A stretch of 24,760 nt of DNA from Stentor coeruleus (Eukaryota > Ciliophora > Heterotrichea > Heterotrichida > Stentoridae), in contig MPUH01001071.1 in NCBI GenBank assembly GCA_001970955.1, positions 1 through 24,760 on the forward strand, in the 5' to 3' direction. Shown one piece after another: positions 7,185 through 15,998 of this stretch (the stretch's first letter is position 1; each line of letters opens with the position of its first letter). Position numbers and translations under genes: made by a program. The notes under the pieces were generated by a model. That model worked only from the letters and a program-made list of their open reading frames with translations. It was not told where the DNA came from and did not search any database.

Positions 7185-9677
7185 ATGGATGAAAAATTAC
7201 ACAAAAGTGCCTATGGTGGGTTTAGTATTGTATCAGTTGCCCCTTCACGGCCAAATCAAATAGAATCAAGCATAGTAAATAAGATAAAAGCCCTTCAAAT
7301 ATCAGAAAGCACAAACTGCCAAGGAATATTAATTGATGGAATGATTAAAGCAGGGAAATCCCTTCATGGCAAAAACTCCCAGTCCGTATATACTGCAAAA
7401 TACTTCGAAAACTCCCGGCAAACTCTTGAAAAGCTATCAGCAGAAAGCGACTTTCGACCTCCATTGATAAAATTTTCTGCTGTTAAAGAGCCGAAACCTC
7501 GCAGTGATGAGATTTTTACATACAGGATGTTCCAAAGTGACATAAAACTAGTAAGAACTATCCTTGAAAGCGCAGGGTTCATAGCAACTGAAGGTCATGA
7601 TTGGAATTTGTTATGGATCGGGCACAATCCAAAGCCTAACTTCTATGAAAAACTAAGTATTTATCAGAAAATAAGCCATTTCCCGAACTCATTTGAAATT
7701 ACACGCAAAGACCGTTTATGCTCAGCAATAATACGTATGCAAGAGCTTTATGGTAAAGATCAATTTAATTTTACCCCAGAAACTTACAATTTACCAGAGG
7801 ACTTTTCAATGTTTTATAACAATTTTAACAAGGAAAAAAGGAGTGTTTGGATTGTAAAACCCACATGTTCATCTCAAGGTAAAGGAATTTACCTAATCGA
7901 CAGTATGAGCGAAGTCCCAATTGAAGAAACTTGTATAGTTTCCCGATATATATCAAATCCTTTATTGATAAACTCATTGAAATTCGATTTGCGTATATAT
8001 GTATTAGTATCTTCTTATGAACCTTTGAGGATTTATATATACGAAGAAGGGCTTGCTCGATTTGCATCAGAAGCATACAAGCCAGGACATAAAGGAAATC
8101 GATTTATGCACTTGACAAACTATAGTCTTAACAAAAAAAGCGAGAATTTCGTTCAAAATGAAGATTTTAGACTTGACGACACAGGGCATAAATGGAGTTT
8201 ATCAGCAATAATGAAACTACTTGAAGCCCATGGAATAAGCACAGATTTACTTATGAAAAACATATACGAACTTATAATAAAAACAATTCTCTCATGTGAA
8301 AGCACTGTATTAGAAACTACACATAAACTTGGTTTACACAGAACTAACTGCTTTGATCTTTTAGGTTTTGATGTTTTAATCGACAACAATCTTAAACCTT
8401 GGCTTTTAGAAGTCAATCTTTCTCCGTCTATGGCAACTGACTCTCCTTTAGACACTTATATAAAAAGTAACCTTCTTGCAGACATGTTCACATTAATTGG
8501 CCTTAGAGCTTATGATAAAAAAAAAGATGGCTATGGGCGGAACAGGAGTTTCTCGAAAACCAACGCAAAAAAAGCTGGACCGAGCCGCAGCCAGTCTCCA
8601 CCTACATTAAAAAAAGACTCTGTGTCAAAAAAACACAGAGAAATCCTTAGAGAAACTTTAGAAGAACAAGAACGTCGAGGGCATTTTATAAGAATCTACC
8701 CTTCTAAAGGTACGAATTTTTATGATCAGTTTTTTACTACACCCCGTCCTCTGAATCAGTATTTATATAAAGCAATTTATATTGACATGATGCAAGAACC
8801 TGACCTTTATCATAATAGTATTTATGTATCAACATTTACTTCTGGTTTCCAACAAGATTATGCTCGTCATACTTTTAAAATCCGCCCTGTTACTTGTAGT
8901 GTTGAACCTGATGTTTCTTGTCCACCTATACTTCAACCTAAGGCTTATCAACAAAGACAAGTCTCTATAGAAACACAAGGTAAAAATGCATTACCTGAAA
9001 TATCTACTAATGAAGATACTAAAAATAAATGTAGGGCTTGTAAAGATACTCAGAGTTTTTGTCCTTATTGTCGACTGCTTAAAGCTTCAAAAGAAGAAAA
9101 AATCGTCATTACTGGTGATGATATTTTGATTGAATACTTAGCCAGACTTGTCCAAGTACTTAAAAACACTAAGGAAAGCTTGCTGAAATCATCATGGAAG
9201 CTTAGATTAAACAACTTTATAAGCCATCCTGCTTGGATTAACAGCGATATTGACCAAAAAATATGGAAAAGAGTTGTCAATAGGCTACAAGAAATGAAAG
9301 ATCGTAAAAGAAAACTGGTCAGTGTGCTTAAAAAAAAGAAAATCGTCCTTGAAGACATGGAAAAAGAAGACGTCGTAGCTGGGGTCTTGAGAAAATTCAC
9401 ATCTTCAGAGCTTGAAGAGATACTAAGAGTATCTACAAAAAACACAGCTTTAGAAGTTGTGAAGTGTTTGATTGAACAAGAAAATGGGATTCTTTCTGAA
9501 ATGCTTTGTCAAGGAATTCGTCAGGCAATTGAACAACAAGATCTTGACAGTCCAAACTTTGAAGAGACTGAATATGATAAACATGCTTTTGCAACACAGA
9601 TTCATAGAGAAACATTAAGAGAAAAGTTCTTTAATAATAAAGCGCCAGTGAGAAAAAGGCTTCAAGCGGCTAAATAG
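7185..9677 (+). CDS. Tubulin-tyrosine-ligase-like polyglutamylase (TTLL4/5/6 type)
   Basis: 830 aa in one exon, ATG to TAG. The TTL domain spans about 110-440. Visible motifs: KDRLCSAIIRMQELYG (175-190), the ATP-site lysine in VWIVKP (221-226), SQGKGIYLI (230-238), KFDLRIYVLV (266-275), RFMHLTNYSLNKKSENF (306-322), and LKPWLLEVNLSPS (403-415) with the metal-binding E409/N411. These fit ATP-dependent enzymes that add glutamate chains to tubulin tails in cilia and cortex; the wording is closest to the TTLL4/5 group (family knowledge). Residues 445-500 are basic and Ser-rich. A compact CxxC-x6-CxxC lies at 616-629 (CRACKDTQSFCPYC), a likely zinc knuckle I do not know from animal TTLLs. Residues 640-790 are helical, and the C-terminus is basic. 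The CHCH gene starts 84 bp after the stop. Confidence 0.95.
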   Translation: MDEKLHKSAYGGFSIVSVAPSRPNQIESSIVNKIKALQISESTNCQGILIDGMIKAGKSLHGKNSQSVYTAKYFENSRQTLEKLSAESDFRPPLIKFSAVKEPKPRSDEIFTYRMFQSDIKLVRTILESAGFIATEGHDWNLLWIGHNPKPNFYEKLSIYQKISHFPNSFEITRKDRLCSAIIRMQELYGKDQFNFTPETYNLPEDFSMFYNNFNKEKRSVWIVKPTCSSQGKGIYLIDSMSEVPIEETCIVSRYISNPLLINSLKFDLRIYVLVSSYEPLRIYIYEEGLARFASEAYKPGHKGNRFMHLTNYSLNKKSENFVQNEDFRLDDTGHKWSLSAIMKLLEAHGISTDLLMKNIYELIIKTILSCESTVLETTHKLGLHRTNCFDLLGFDVLIDNNLKPWLLEVNLSPSMATDSPLDTYIKSNLLADMFTLIGLRAYDKKKDGYGRNRSFSKTNAKKAGPSRSQSPPTLKKDSVSKKHREILRETLEEQERRGHFIRIYPSKGTNFYDQFFTTPRPLNQYLYKAIYIDMMQEPDLYHNSIYVSTFTSGFQQDYARHTFKIRPVTCSVEPDVSCPPILQPKAYQQRQVSIETQGKNALPEISTNEDTKNKCRACKDTQSFCPYCRLLKASKEEKIVITGDDILIEYLARLVQVLKNTKESLLKSSWKLRLNNFISHPAWINSDIDQKIWKRVVNRLQEMKDRKRKLVSVLKKKKIVLEDMEKEDVVAGVLRKFTSSELEEILRVSTKNTALEVVKCLIEQENGILSEMLCQGIRQAIEQQDLDSPNFEETEYDKHAFATQIHRETLREKFFNNKAPVRKRLQAAK

Positions 9678-9761
9678 CTGAGTTAAATGCCTGTTTTTTA
9701 TTGAAGTCAAAATTTTTATGATGTTGATGAGTATTTTACTAATGAAAAGATTATAATAAAT

Positions 9762-10100
9762 ATGGCTCATCACGCTGAAAAACATTCTAGCCATGAAGAC
9801 AGTCATAATCACGACTCTCATGGCCATCATCATGATGTGAAGCATTTTTCAGATTTTGAAAGGCTTTTGCATGGAGTTCCAAGAAATGCGTGGAATAGAT
9901 GCACTGACAGCTTTTTAGATTATACAACTTGTGCTAAAAATCATGCTCAAGGAGGATGGCCTTTACAGTACTTATTATCTGTGTACTGGGCTGATAGATG
10001 GACTTGTGTTGATGAATACCACGCTTTGAAAGAATGCGAAACTCAGAGGACTTTAGATATTTTTGAACAGAATAAAGATGAAATAGCTTCACGTAGTTAA
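9762..10100 (+). CDS. Twin-CX9C (CHCH) mitochondrial protein with His-rich N-terminus
   Basis: 112 aa, ATG to TAA. Cys47-x9-Cys57 and Cys82-x9-Cys92 form the twin CX9C pattern of proteins oxidatively folded by Mia40 in the mitochondrial intermembrane space, for example accessory subunits of complexes I and IV (family knowledge). The 24-residue linker between the pairs (58-81) is longer than in a minimal CHCH hairpin and is aromatic (GGWPLQYLLSVYWADRW). The N-terminus holds 11 His among the first 28 residues (HNHDSHGHHHD), which could bind metal. I would guess an NDUFB7-like or other respiratory-chain accessory subunit but cannot prove it. No cleavable presequence is needed for Mia40 clients, and none is seen. 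Confidence 0.8.
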   Translation: MAHHAEKHSSHEDSHNHDSHGHHHDVKHFSDFERLLHGVPRNAWNRCTDSFLDYTTCAKNHAQGGWPLQYLLSVYWADRWTCVDEYHALKECETQRTLDIFEQNKDEIASRS

Positions 10101-10503
10101 AGTATATGATTAAAAGCTTGGATTATGATTTTTTAGGTAATTTATTAGGATGAATAAAAAAATTATGTGTCATGGAAGTGTAGGGAAAAAGGTGAAAGTA
10201 TTAATGATTGAAAGGAAATATTTAAATTAGAGATTGGGATAAGGTTTATGATGCTTATTTTTATTTATAAAGAATTGTTAGATTATTGAAGTTGTTATGA
10301 ATCCTGGAATAATATTTTTTGTTAGAATAAGAAAACTATAACAAAAAATAACTTTTCTAGTTTTAAAATTTCATCTGAATAGTAAATTCATTTTTTTAAC
10401 TTGTAAATTCCAACTCCATCAACCTTCATCCCAATATTTATTAACAAACCTTCTTAAAATCATGTATTTTACTCCTAACCAACATTTTGATCTTAATTAT
10501 ATG
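10101..10503. other. Convergent spacer with a G-rich to C-rich flip
   Basis: No gene seen. Two convergent genes end here. By hand count the + strand has about 38 G and 4 C in 10141-10320, then about 4 G and 26 C in 10381-10500. The flip near 10340-10380 looks like that in the divergent spacer at 6400-7184 although gene directions are opposite. Confidence 0.5.
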
Positions 10504-11214
10504 CTAATTATCTAAATCAGGGTTTGTCGACTTCCACACTCTAGCTTTCTTCAAAAATCCATTCATTTTTTTCATTGCCCTCGACTTATATGACAAAAAC
10601 TTCACACAGGTAATACAAAAACTCTCAATCACCTGGAAAAACGCCAAATCCAAAAACATCGAGACAAAAATTATAATAAACGCATTGTTTTGTTGGCTTT
10701 CAGAGCTTCTAGCAAAGAACATCACAGTATACATACAACTAAAAGCAATAATCATCAAACATAAAAAAACAATCAAAAACCAGCGAATTTTAATCTTCTT
10801 TTCAACTCTTTGCCTATATAATATTTACGTCACTGCAATAAATTCTTGCGTATCTTTAGCTTTTTCTAAAGGTTTTGAAGATGTTCGGGTTATATTCCCA
10901 ATAAGAGTTGTCACAATTTGGCTTAAAAATACAACCCATAAGCTTATGAAATCTATACCTTTATAGCTTCCCCACAAGCATACAAAAATACATGATAAGA
11001 GGAGCTGGATGTAAATTTCTGTAAATAACAAAAGAACTCGGATAAATCTTGGAAAAGGCCGCACTGTCTCAAGCATAATAGATACTAGCATATGGCTTTC
11101 TTTGAAAATCCCTGAAAAAATCTTGCTGAAAGGAGGTTGTGGCGTGCGGATTTTCGGCACTGAAATATCGTGGTCAATTGTCATCTCAAGTGAAGTATTC
11201 CCTTTTCCCCTCAT
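10504..11214 (-). CDS. Four-helix membrane protein, one 15-nt intron
   Basis: Coding sequence is complement(join(10504..10813,10829..11214)), 231 aa, ATG to TAG. Without splicing, the frame stops after 129 codons; removing 15 nt at 10814-10828 joins AVT to QRVEKKIKIRW and leads into two more hydrophobic helices. Predicted membrane segments are at about 57-77, 85-106, 142-162 and 175-197. The segment before helix 1 (FSKIFSGIFKESHMLVSIML) followed by RPFPRFIRVLLLF resembles the membrane module at the end of large polycystin/REJ-like ciliate proteins, here standing alone; this is from memory and uncertain. Function unknown. It lies 60 bp downstream of the next minus-strand gene (ending 11275). 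Confidence 0.8.
10814..10828 (-). other. 15-nt spliceosomal intron in the membrane protein gene
   Basis: Minus-strand sequence GTAAATATTATATAG, splitting a Thr codon (AC|G). Retention gives ACG TAA, an immediate stop. It shares GTA at the 5' end and TTATATAG at the 3' end with the kinase intron at 2334-2348. Splicing joins two hydrophobic, clearly coding segments in frame. Confidence 0.85.
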
Positions 11215-11274
11215 ATTAATTAATAATTGCCATTCTGATTCAAAGCAGAAAAGCTATTTTTACACAATTTATTC

Positions 11275-11910
11275 TTAGAAAATGCTATTGGCTACTATAG
11301 CTTTCAAACGGAGGATTTTTTCTCCATATGTCAGCCCTGGAGACAAAATTGAGTTCAAATCAACAGTGCTTTCGATAGGTTCGGGTTTTTTGTCAATATA
11401 AATGCTTTTTTGATGAGCGGAATTTTTACGTGAATGATAAACACTAGGGTTAATTGTTATTGGCTTTGAAGAGTTGAGGATTATTTTAGAACGTTTGGTT
11501 AATTGGATGACTTGGGGTACAGAGTATCTTTCATTGTTGTTGTAAGGCTTTTTATGAGAGTTTTTGAAGTCTTTATAAGATAGTTGGGGGATTCCTGAAT
11601 ATGGTGCTGACTGAGGCTTAGGATCTTGCTTGGAAGTTGAGGAATAGTTATAGGAAACTGACCTTTTATGGCTTATTGAAGACTTGATATGACGGATACT
11701 TGAGGAATGTATTGCCCCTTTGACGTATTCTTTGATAAATTCAGGCATGGGCTGTTTAGGTGGACTTGGTTTTTGGCTTTTTTCTATTGACTTGAATTTC
11801 TGCAAGTTAAGAGGATATACTCGTTTGCTTATATGGGCTAGTGACGCAAAATAATCACCTGAGGTTGAATGATGGGTTTTTATAGGAGAAGGTGTTGATG
11901 TTCTAGACAT
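11275..11910 (-). CDS. Small basic Ser-rich protein, unknown
   Basis: 211 aa, ATG to TAA. No recognised domain. Rich in Ser, Lys, Pro, Tyr and His, with few hydrophobic stretches, so likely disordered for most of its length. Sites such as SHKRSVSYNYSS (80-91 region) look like targets of basophilic kinases. The last 25 residues (LTYGEKILRLKAIVANSIF) may form an amphipathic helix. It is followed on the same strand, 60 bp on, by the four-helix membrane protein. One of four such small basic proteins in the window. Confidence 0.75.
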   Translation of the reverse strand: MSRTSTPSPIKTHHSTSGDYFASLAHISKRVYPLNLQKFKSIEKSQKPSPPKQPMPEFIKEYVKGAIHSSSIRHIKSSISHKRSVSYNYSSTSKQDPKPQSAPYSGIPQLSYKDFKNSHKKPYNNNERYSVPQVIQLTKRSKIILNSSKPITINPSVYHSRKNSAHQKSIYIDKKPEPIESTVDLNSILSPGLTYGEKILRLKAIVANSIF

Positions 11911-12540
11911 TAAGATAAATATTCTTAGAATTTTTATATGAAAGACTATTGTTAAAAAACAGTGGAAAGAAATTAGGAATATTTTTTTAGGTCGTTTGAA
12001 GAATGCTTATAATGGGAATTTTAGTTTTCAGGCTGAGATTATTATTCCAGTTTTTGTCGCTTTTAGGAGTGGAAGAAGGAATTTTAATATTGTTTTTATC
12101 GGTTAGAGACCAAAAATCTGATAAGATTTTTTTGGAATTGAAAATTGATTGACCTTGTTTGTTGAAGGTGTTTTTTTTATAGTATGTTGAAAAATTAATT
12201 ACAATGAGGATTTAGGTTTTATAATTAGCATGCTTAAGTTTATTATTTTAGTTAAAAAATGGGTTTTGGTCATGCTTATGATATACTAAGTTTTAGTTTT
12301 TGAGGAAATTATAATAATTAATATGCATATGCATGTAAGTTCGCTATTAAGTGTTAGGAATTTTCTGAATATCACACAGTAATTTTTTTAGACAAATTTA
12401 ATTCTTTGAAGATATACTATTTTAATGTCAAATTGAGATAGATATTTTATCATCACAACTTTCATTTCTTCAACAAAAAAAATCGCCTCTCCAAACTTTC
12501 TACATACAAAATTCTTACATAACTCTTAAAGTAAGTATAT
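11911..12540. other. Spacer, G-rich left half and C-rich right half
   Basis: No gene seen. The left part is the 5' flank of the 11910 gene; by hand count 11941-12180 has about 52 G and 16 C on the + strand. The right part (12420-12540) is C-rich and G-poor and is the 3' flank of the gene ending at 12541. The short palindromic ATGCATATGCAT at about 12323-12334 has no clear meaning. Confidence 0.4.
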
Positions 12541-13101
12541 TTAAAGTAAATTTCTGTCAAGTCTAGCAGTAAAAGGATTACTACGCGGGGCAGGACTTGG
12601 AGTAGACCTCTTATACTCATTGGCAACAATATCTTTATTTTTCAAGACAGCAACATAAGGACTAGGGGTCACAGAGCACACAGGAAGTTTTTTTTCTCTT
12701 TCTTGAGGTCTTTTAGAAAACGACAATATTTTATACTTTCCACTCATTGAAACTTTCCGACTTGGTCTTTTTTCAGCCTTACTTTTCCATCTATTTCCAT
12801 CAATCAAAGATGACTCCAACTCAGTCATATGTCTTCGTTCAATTTTAAGCTTTGGAAGTCCTTGGCTTTCATTAACAGAGCTACGAGGGAACCGGTATTG
12901 AGCATTGACAGTAGACTTTTTAAACTTGGATTCTATATCATTTCTAATTGAGCTGTCGATATCGTGGTTGTAATCGATTTCTTCAAGGAAAGAATTTATA
13001 GTTTTTGAGGTACTTGAACTTATTGGCCTTTCCTCAGAGACTCTTGAAGCAAAAGTTCCTAATTGTTTCGATATCTTAAATCCTTTCTTGACTCTGATCA
13101 T
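12541..13101 (-). CDS. Small basic Ser/Arg-rich protein, unknown
   Basis: 186 aa, ATG to TAA. No domain recognised. Basic, with Ser-rich patches (SEERPISSSTSKTINSF) and Arg/Lys-Ser sites (PSRKVSMSG, YKRSTPSPAPRS). A short acidic helix at about 41-65 is the only non-basic part. Likely disordered and perhaps phosphorylated. Its 5' end faces the divergent gene at 13381 across 279 bp. Confidence 0.75.
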   Translation of the reverse strand: MIRVKKGFKISKQLGTFASRVSEERPISSSTSKTINSFLEEIDYNHDIDSSIRNDIESKFKKSTVNAQYRFPRSSVNESQGLPKLKIERRHMTELESSLIDGNRWKSKAEKRPSRKVSMSGKYKILSFSKRPQEREKKLPVCSVTPSPYVAVLKNKDIVANEYKRSTPSPAPRSNPFTARLDRNLL

Positions 13102-13380
13102 GAAGTTAATAATAATAACAAACTTTACAAATCAAAGGTTTTTTAATACATTTTAGTTCCTGAGATTTTACATTAAACTTAATTTCGATAAAACTAACTT
13201 AAAATTTTTATGTTACAACTTTTGATTTATGTCTACTTTCATAACTTGTTATTTATATTTTTTTATTCTTGCAATAATTAGCATATTTTAGAATTATTAG
13301 TTGACTAAATTCATTAAATCTTCAGGTTTTTGAGTAAAGTTAATTATTATAGTATTTTAATAATTTATATAATAATACCA
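13102..13380. other. Divergent spacer between 13101 and 13381
   Basis: AT-rich, holds the two 5' flanks. No sharp strand skew is seen here, unlike the longer divergent spacer at 6400-7184. An in-frame TTG at 13330 is not used as a start in this annotation because ATG 13381 precedes the first coding-like residues. Confidence 0.35.
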
Positions 13381-14037
13381 ATGTCTTCCAAATCTGAGGT
13401 CTTTTCCTTGAAAATTGAAATAAGTCCAGGAAAACGTGAGTACTTGAAAATATACGAAGACGACGAACCTGAAGAAGTCGCTCACAATTTCTGTCAACAA
13501 TTTAAACTTGACTGTAAGTTTGAAGAAGGGTTAAGTAATTTAATCGAGTTCCACATCGACAATATTATTGAATCAGAAACTTCTAGATACAGAACCACTT
13601 TAGGAAGAAAAAATGATTTATCTTTTGAATCTCATCAGTATATAAAAAAGCCTGATATGTTAGAAGATAGGAACAAACTAGACTTGTATTATGCACTTTT
13701 TGATGAATTATCAGACCCTTGTTTGAATACTATGAGTTATGAATCACTTGATACTGAGAAACTACCTAAATCAGTATGTAGGATATTAGAACCTTTATTT
13801 GATGAACTGCAAGAAAGTAAAGAATCAATAACGTTCTCAGAGTTCACAAGGGCAATGGATGTTTTGCTTAAGACTTTAACGGCACGGGATAGGATTCTTT
13901 TGTTAAATAATTATTTGGAAGGAGCTTATAAAGTCAAGAACCTTAAAAAACAAGAACTTCGTGAACAACTTGAAAACCTTAAAACATTAAAACATTTGCA
14001 ATCCTTGCAGCCTTACCCAGTAAAATCAAAGCCTTAA
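13381..14037 (+). CDS. Conserved hypothetical protein with N-terminal beta-grasp-like motif
   Basis: 218 aa from ATG 13381 to TAA. Residues 6-50 (LKIEISPGKREYLKIYEDDE, then VAHNFCQQFKLD) follow a pattern common in protist and ciliary proteins: V.I..G....L.V..GD....A..F...H.L, probably a ubiquitin- or FERM-like fold. The name and role of this motif are not known to me. Residues 95-170 are acidic and helical (ALFDELSDPCLN, PLFDELQESKESITFSEFTR), with a layout like degenerate EF-hands but without the calcium ligands. The C-terminus is a basic coiled coil (KNLKKQELREQLENLKTLK). I chose ATG 13381 because residues encoded before it are Ile/Tyr-rich noise with no ATG. Confidence 0.8.
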   Translation: MSSKSEVFSLKIEISPGKREYLKIYEDDEPEEVAHNFCQQFKLDCKFEEGLSNLIEFHIDNIIESETSRYRTTLGRKNDLSFESHQYIKKPDMLEDRNKLDLYYALFDELSDPCLNTMSYESLDTEKLPKSVCRILEPLFDELQESKESITFSEFTRAMDVLLKTLTARDRILLLNNYLEGAYKVKNLKKQELREQLENLKTLKHLQSLQPYPVKSKP

Positions 14038-14356
14038 GTTGTTTAAATATTTAATTAACCCTATATATAAAGCTTTTTCTACATAAACTTCGATAAAACT
14101 ATTTATTCTCTAATTTTATTACTTTCTTTACTAGTAAAATCCTTTTCTATCATGAAAATTTCTTATAAACCAAGTTTCCTCCTTTTAAAAATTCCTAAAT
14201 TTTCAGTCCATTCCTTTTAATTCTAATTTTCACAGCACTTCCAGGTAAAATTTAAGCTTTTCATCTTATAAAAAAAGGAAAATTTTTCTTTTTAAATCCA
14301 AATAATCCAAAAAGCCTATAATAAAAATGCACACTAAGATCGAGAATCAATAAATC
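14038..14356. other. Spacer upstream of the SAM-FHA gene
   Basis: No gene seen. C-rich and G-poor on the + strand (about 13 G and 42 C in 14041-14280 by hand count), the pattern of the left flank of genes in this window. Confidence 0.4.
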
Positions 14357-15271
14357 ATGTCATCACTATCAGAAAAGAGTATCAACGGGGTAAACGAGTT
14401 CCTAAAGCTTTTAAATCTGACAAACTACAATGAAAATTTCAATAACTACACCTTAGAAGAACTTAGCAAAATGTCTGACAAAAATCTTATAGACCTAGGA
14501 GTTTCCATCCGAATCCATCGTGTAAAAATATTAGAATTCTCTAAATTATACCAAGCAAGCCAAACTCCAATTAACAGTACAGAATATGAGTTTTCTGAAT
14601 ATAGTTCTCAAGAAACCCTTGAAAATTATGACTTTAGTAACAATAGTCCAAATAATATTATCCTAACACCAGTCTCAGGTTTAATAGCTGGTATGGTTTT
14701 TAAAATAGGTGAACTTGGGGCAAAAATCGGCAGAGGAAATGACACGGATATCACGATTTCAGACAATTTTGTAAGTAGAAAACATTGTGAGATCAGATAT
14801 AAAAACAAAAGATTTGAAATATTAGATACAGGGAGCACAACAGGAACATTTTTAAGGATTTATAAAAAATATCCATTAGATGTTGGAACTATGTTTCAAG
14901 TTGGTCAATGTGAATTTAAAGTTTTGAATATTGTTTATACGCTTGAAGGATACCCTGTATCTTTAGAGTTACTTAATTATGAAGGACCAAATGCTATGCC
15001 ATTAATTATTACAAAGGGAGGGGTTATTGGCAGATCAAGGAATTGTGAAATTTGTGTGAAGAGAGACTCGCTGATGTCTTTGGAACATTGCAGGATTTAC
15101 ACGAAAAATAATCAGTTTTATATAAGAGATCTTAATTCACTGAATTTTACATGGATTAGAATGTCCCCTGAAGGAGAATTTAGTAATCCTATACCTTTAA
15201 GCTATGGAGATCAGGTTAAAGTGGGATTTATAGTGCTTCAGGTTTCTTCGGTTCAATATCTGAAGTATTAG
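14357..15271 (+). CDS. SAM domain plus two FHA domains
   Basis: 304 aa, ATG to TAG. Residues 10-66 read as a SAM domain (EFLKLLNLTNYNENFNNYTL, then LIDLGVSIRIHRVKIL). FHA 1 spans about 101-192 with GRGNDTDI (125-132), the phosphothreonine-binding SRKHCEI (140-146) and DTGSTTGTF (157-165). FHA 2 spans about 203-300 with IGRSRNCEI (224-232), SLEHCRI (241-247) and DLNSLNFTW (258-266). FHA 1 keeps the canonical Gly-Arg, Ser, His and Gly-Thr residues. FHA 2 keeps Gly-Arg and His but has Leu-Glu where Arg-Lys stands in FHA 1, so phosphopeptide binding is less sure. A SAM helix bundle with two FHA modules suggests a signalling adaptor that self-associates and reads phosphothreonine; no catalytic domain is present. 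Partner unknown. Confidence 0.9.
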   Translation: MSSLSEKSINGVNEFLKLLNLTNYNENFNNYTLEELSKMSDKNLIDLGVSIRIHRVKILEFSKLYQASQTPINSTEYEFSEYSSQETLENYDFSNNSPNNIILTPVSGLIAGMVFKIGELGAKIGRGNDTDITISDNFVSRKHCEIRYKNKRFEILDTGSTTGTFLRIYKKYPLDVGTMFQVGQCEFKVLNIVYTLEGYPVSLELLNYEGPNAMPLIITKGGVIGRSRNCEICVKRDSLMSLEHCRIYTKNNQFYIRDLNSLNFTWIRMSPEGEFSNPIPLSYGDQVKVGFIVLQVSSVQYLKY

Positions 15272-15998
15272 GAGTTTATAGAAGTCCAGTTTTTTGATTA
15301 GATTTAGTTAATGGTTTGCTTTTTTTCAGTTTGAATTATATTTGAATTTATTTTGTTGTAATAATTATGATTAGTTTTACTTTTGCTTAAAAATACACAT
15401 TTTAGTTTTAAATATTCAATTCTAATTGCTAAGTCTCCTTTTTAAATATAAATTCTAACGCTTTATTACTGCTAGTTTTAGCAAAAATAACTAGTTATTG
15501 AATTTTTAATTCAAAAGTCGATTCTTCTTATCTATTTCATATTTAAAAATATCTAAACTTGATTTGAATATGTTAAAAGAGGAATTTTATTTTTCATTTG
15601 GAGTAAATTTGAGGAAATATTAAAAAATAAGCTATAGAATCAAAGTAAACTAATGATTAATAGTATTATAATTCTAATCTAACAAAGGATTGCATATATA
15701 AAAGGTAAATAATATATCAAAAAACAATATTTTGATAATGATATAGGGTTAAAAATACTTAAAGTTAGTAATTAACTATTATAAAAATTCTAAAAAAAGT
15801 TAGTTTACATTTGATTTAAATAAGAACAAAATTTATATAAAAAGTTTGAATTTTAACGTATTTAGTATTTTTTTAAGATATAATAGTTACCTTTAGTTTT
15901 TTATTACTTAAAATGATTATGAGATTTATTGGTATCATAAAGATCAATTAAAGTTTGCTTAATTAATTCTATTAGTAATTCAATAATCTATAGCGTTA
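15272..15998. other. Spacer without a recognised gene
   Basis: Convergent spacer between a + gene and a - gene. The first 130 bases are G-rich and C-poor on the + strand, as expected to the right of a gene. The rest is AT-rich and roughly balanced. I see no intact ORF or convincing remnant. Confidence 0.4.

Noticed and set aside
10504..10776. Independent 90-aa membrane protein
   Set aside because: It starts at TTG and joins in frame to the upstream segment through a good 15-nt intron, so it is exon 2.
13330..13380. Upstream start of the 13381 gene at TTG 13330
   Set aside because: Not an ATG, and the encoded residues are Ile/Tyr-rich noise before the conserved part.
15000..15300. 17-nt GT...AG interval at the end of the SAM-FHA gene
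   Set aside because: Length does not match the 15-nt introns, and FHA 2 is complete at the TAG stop.
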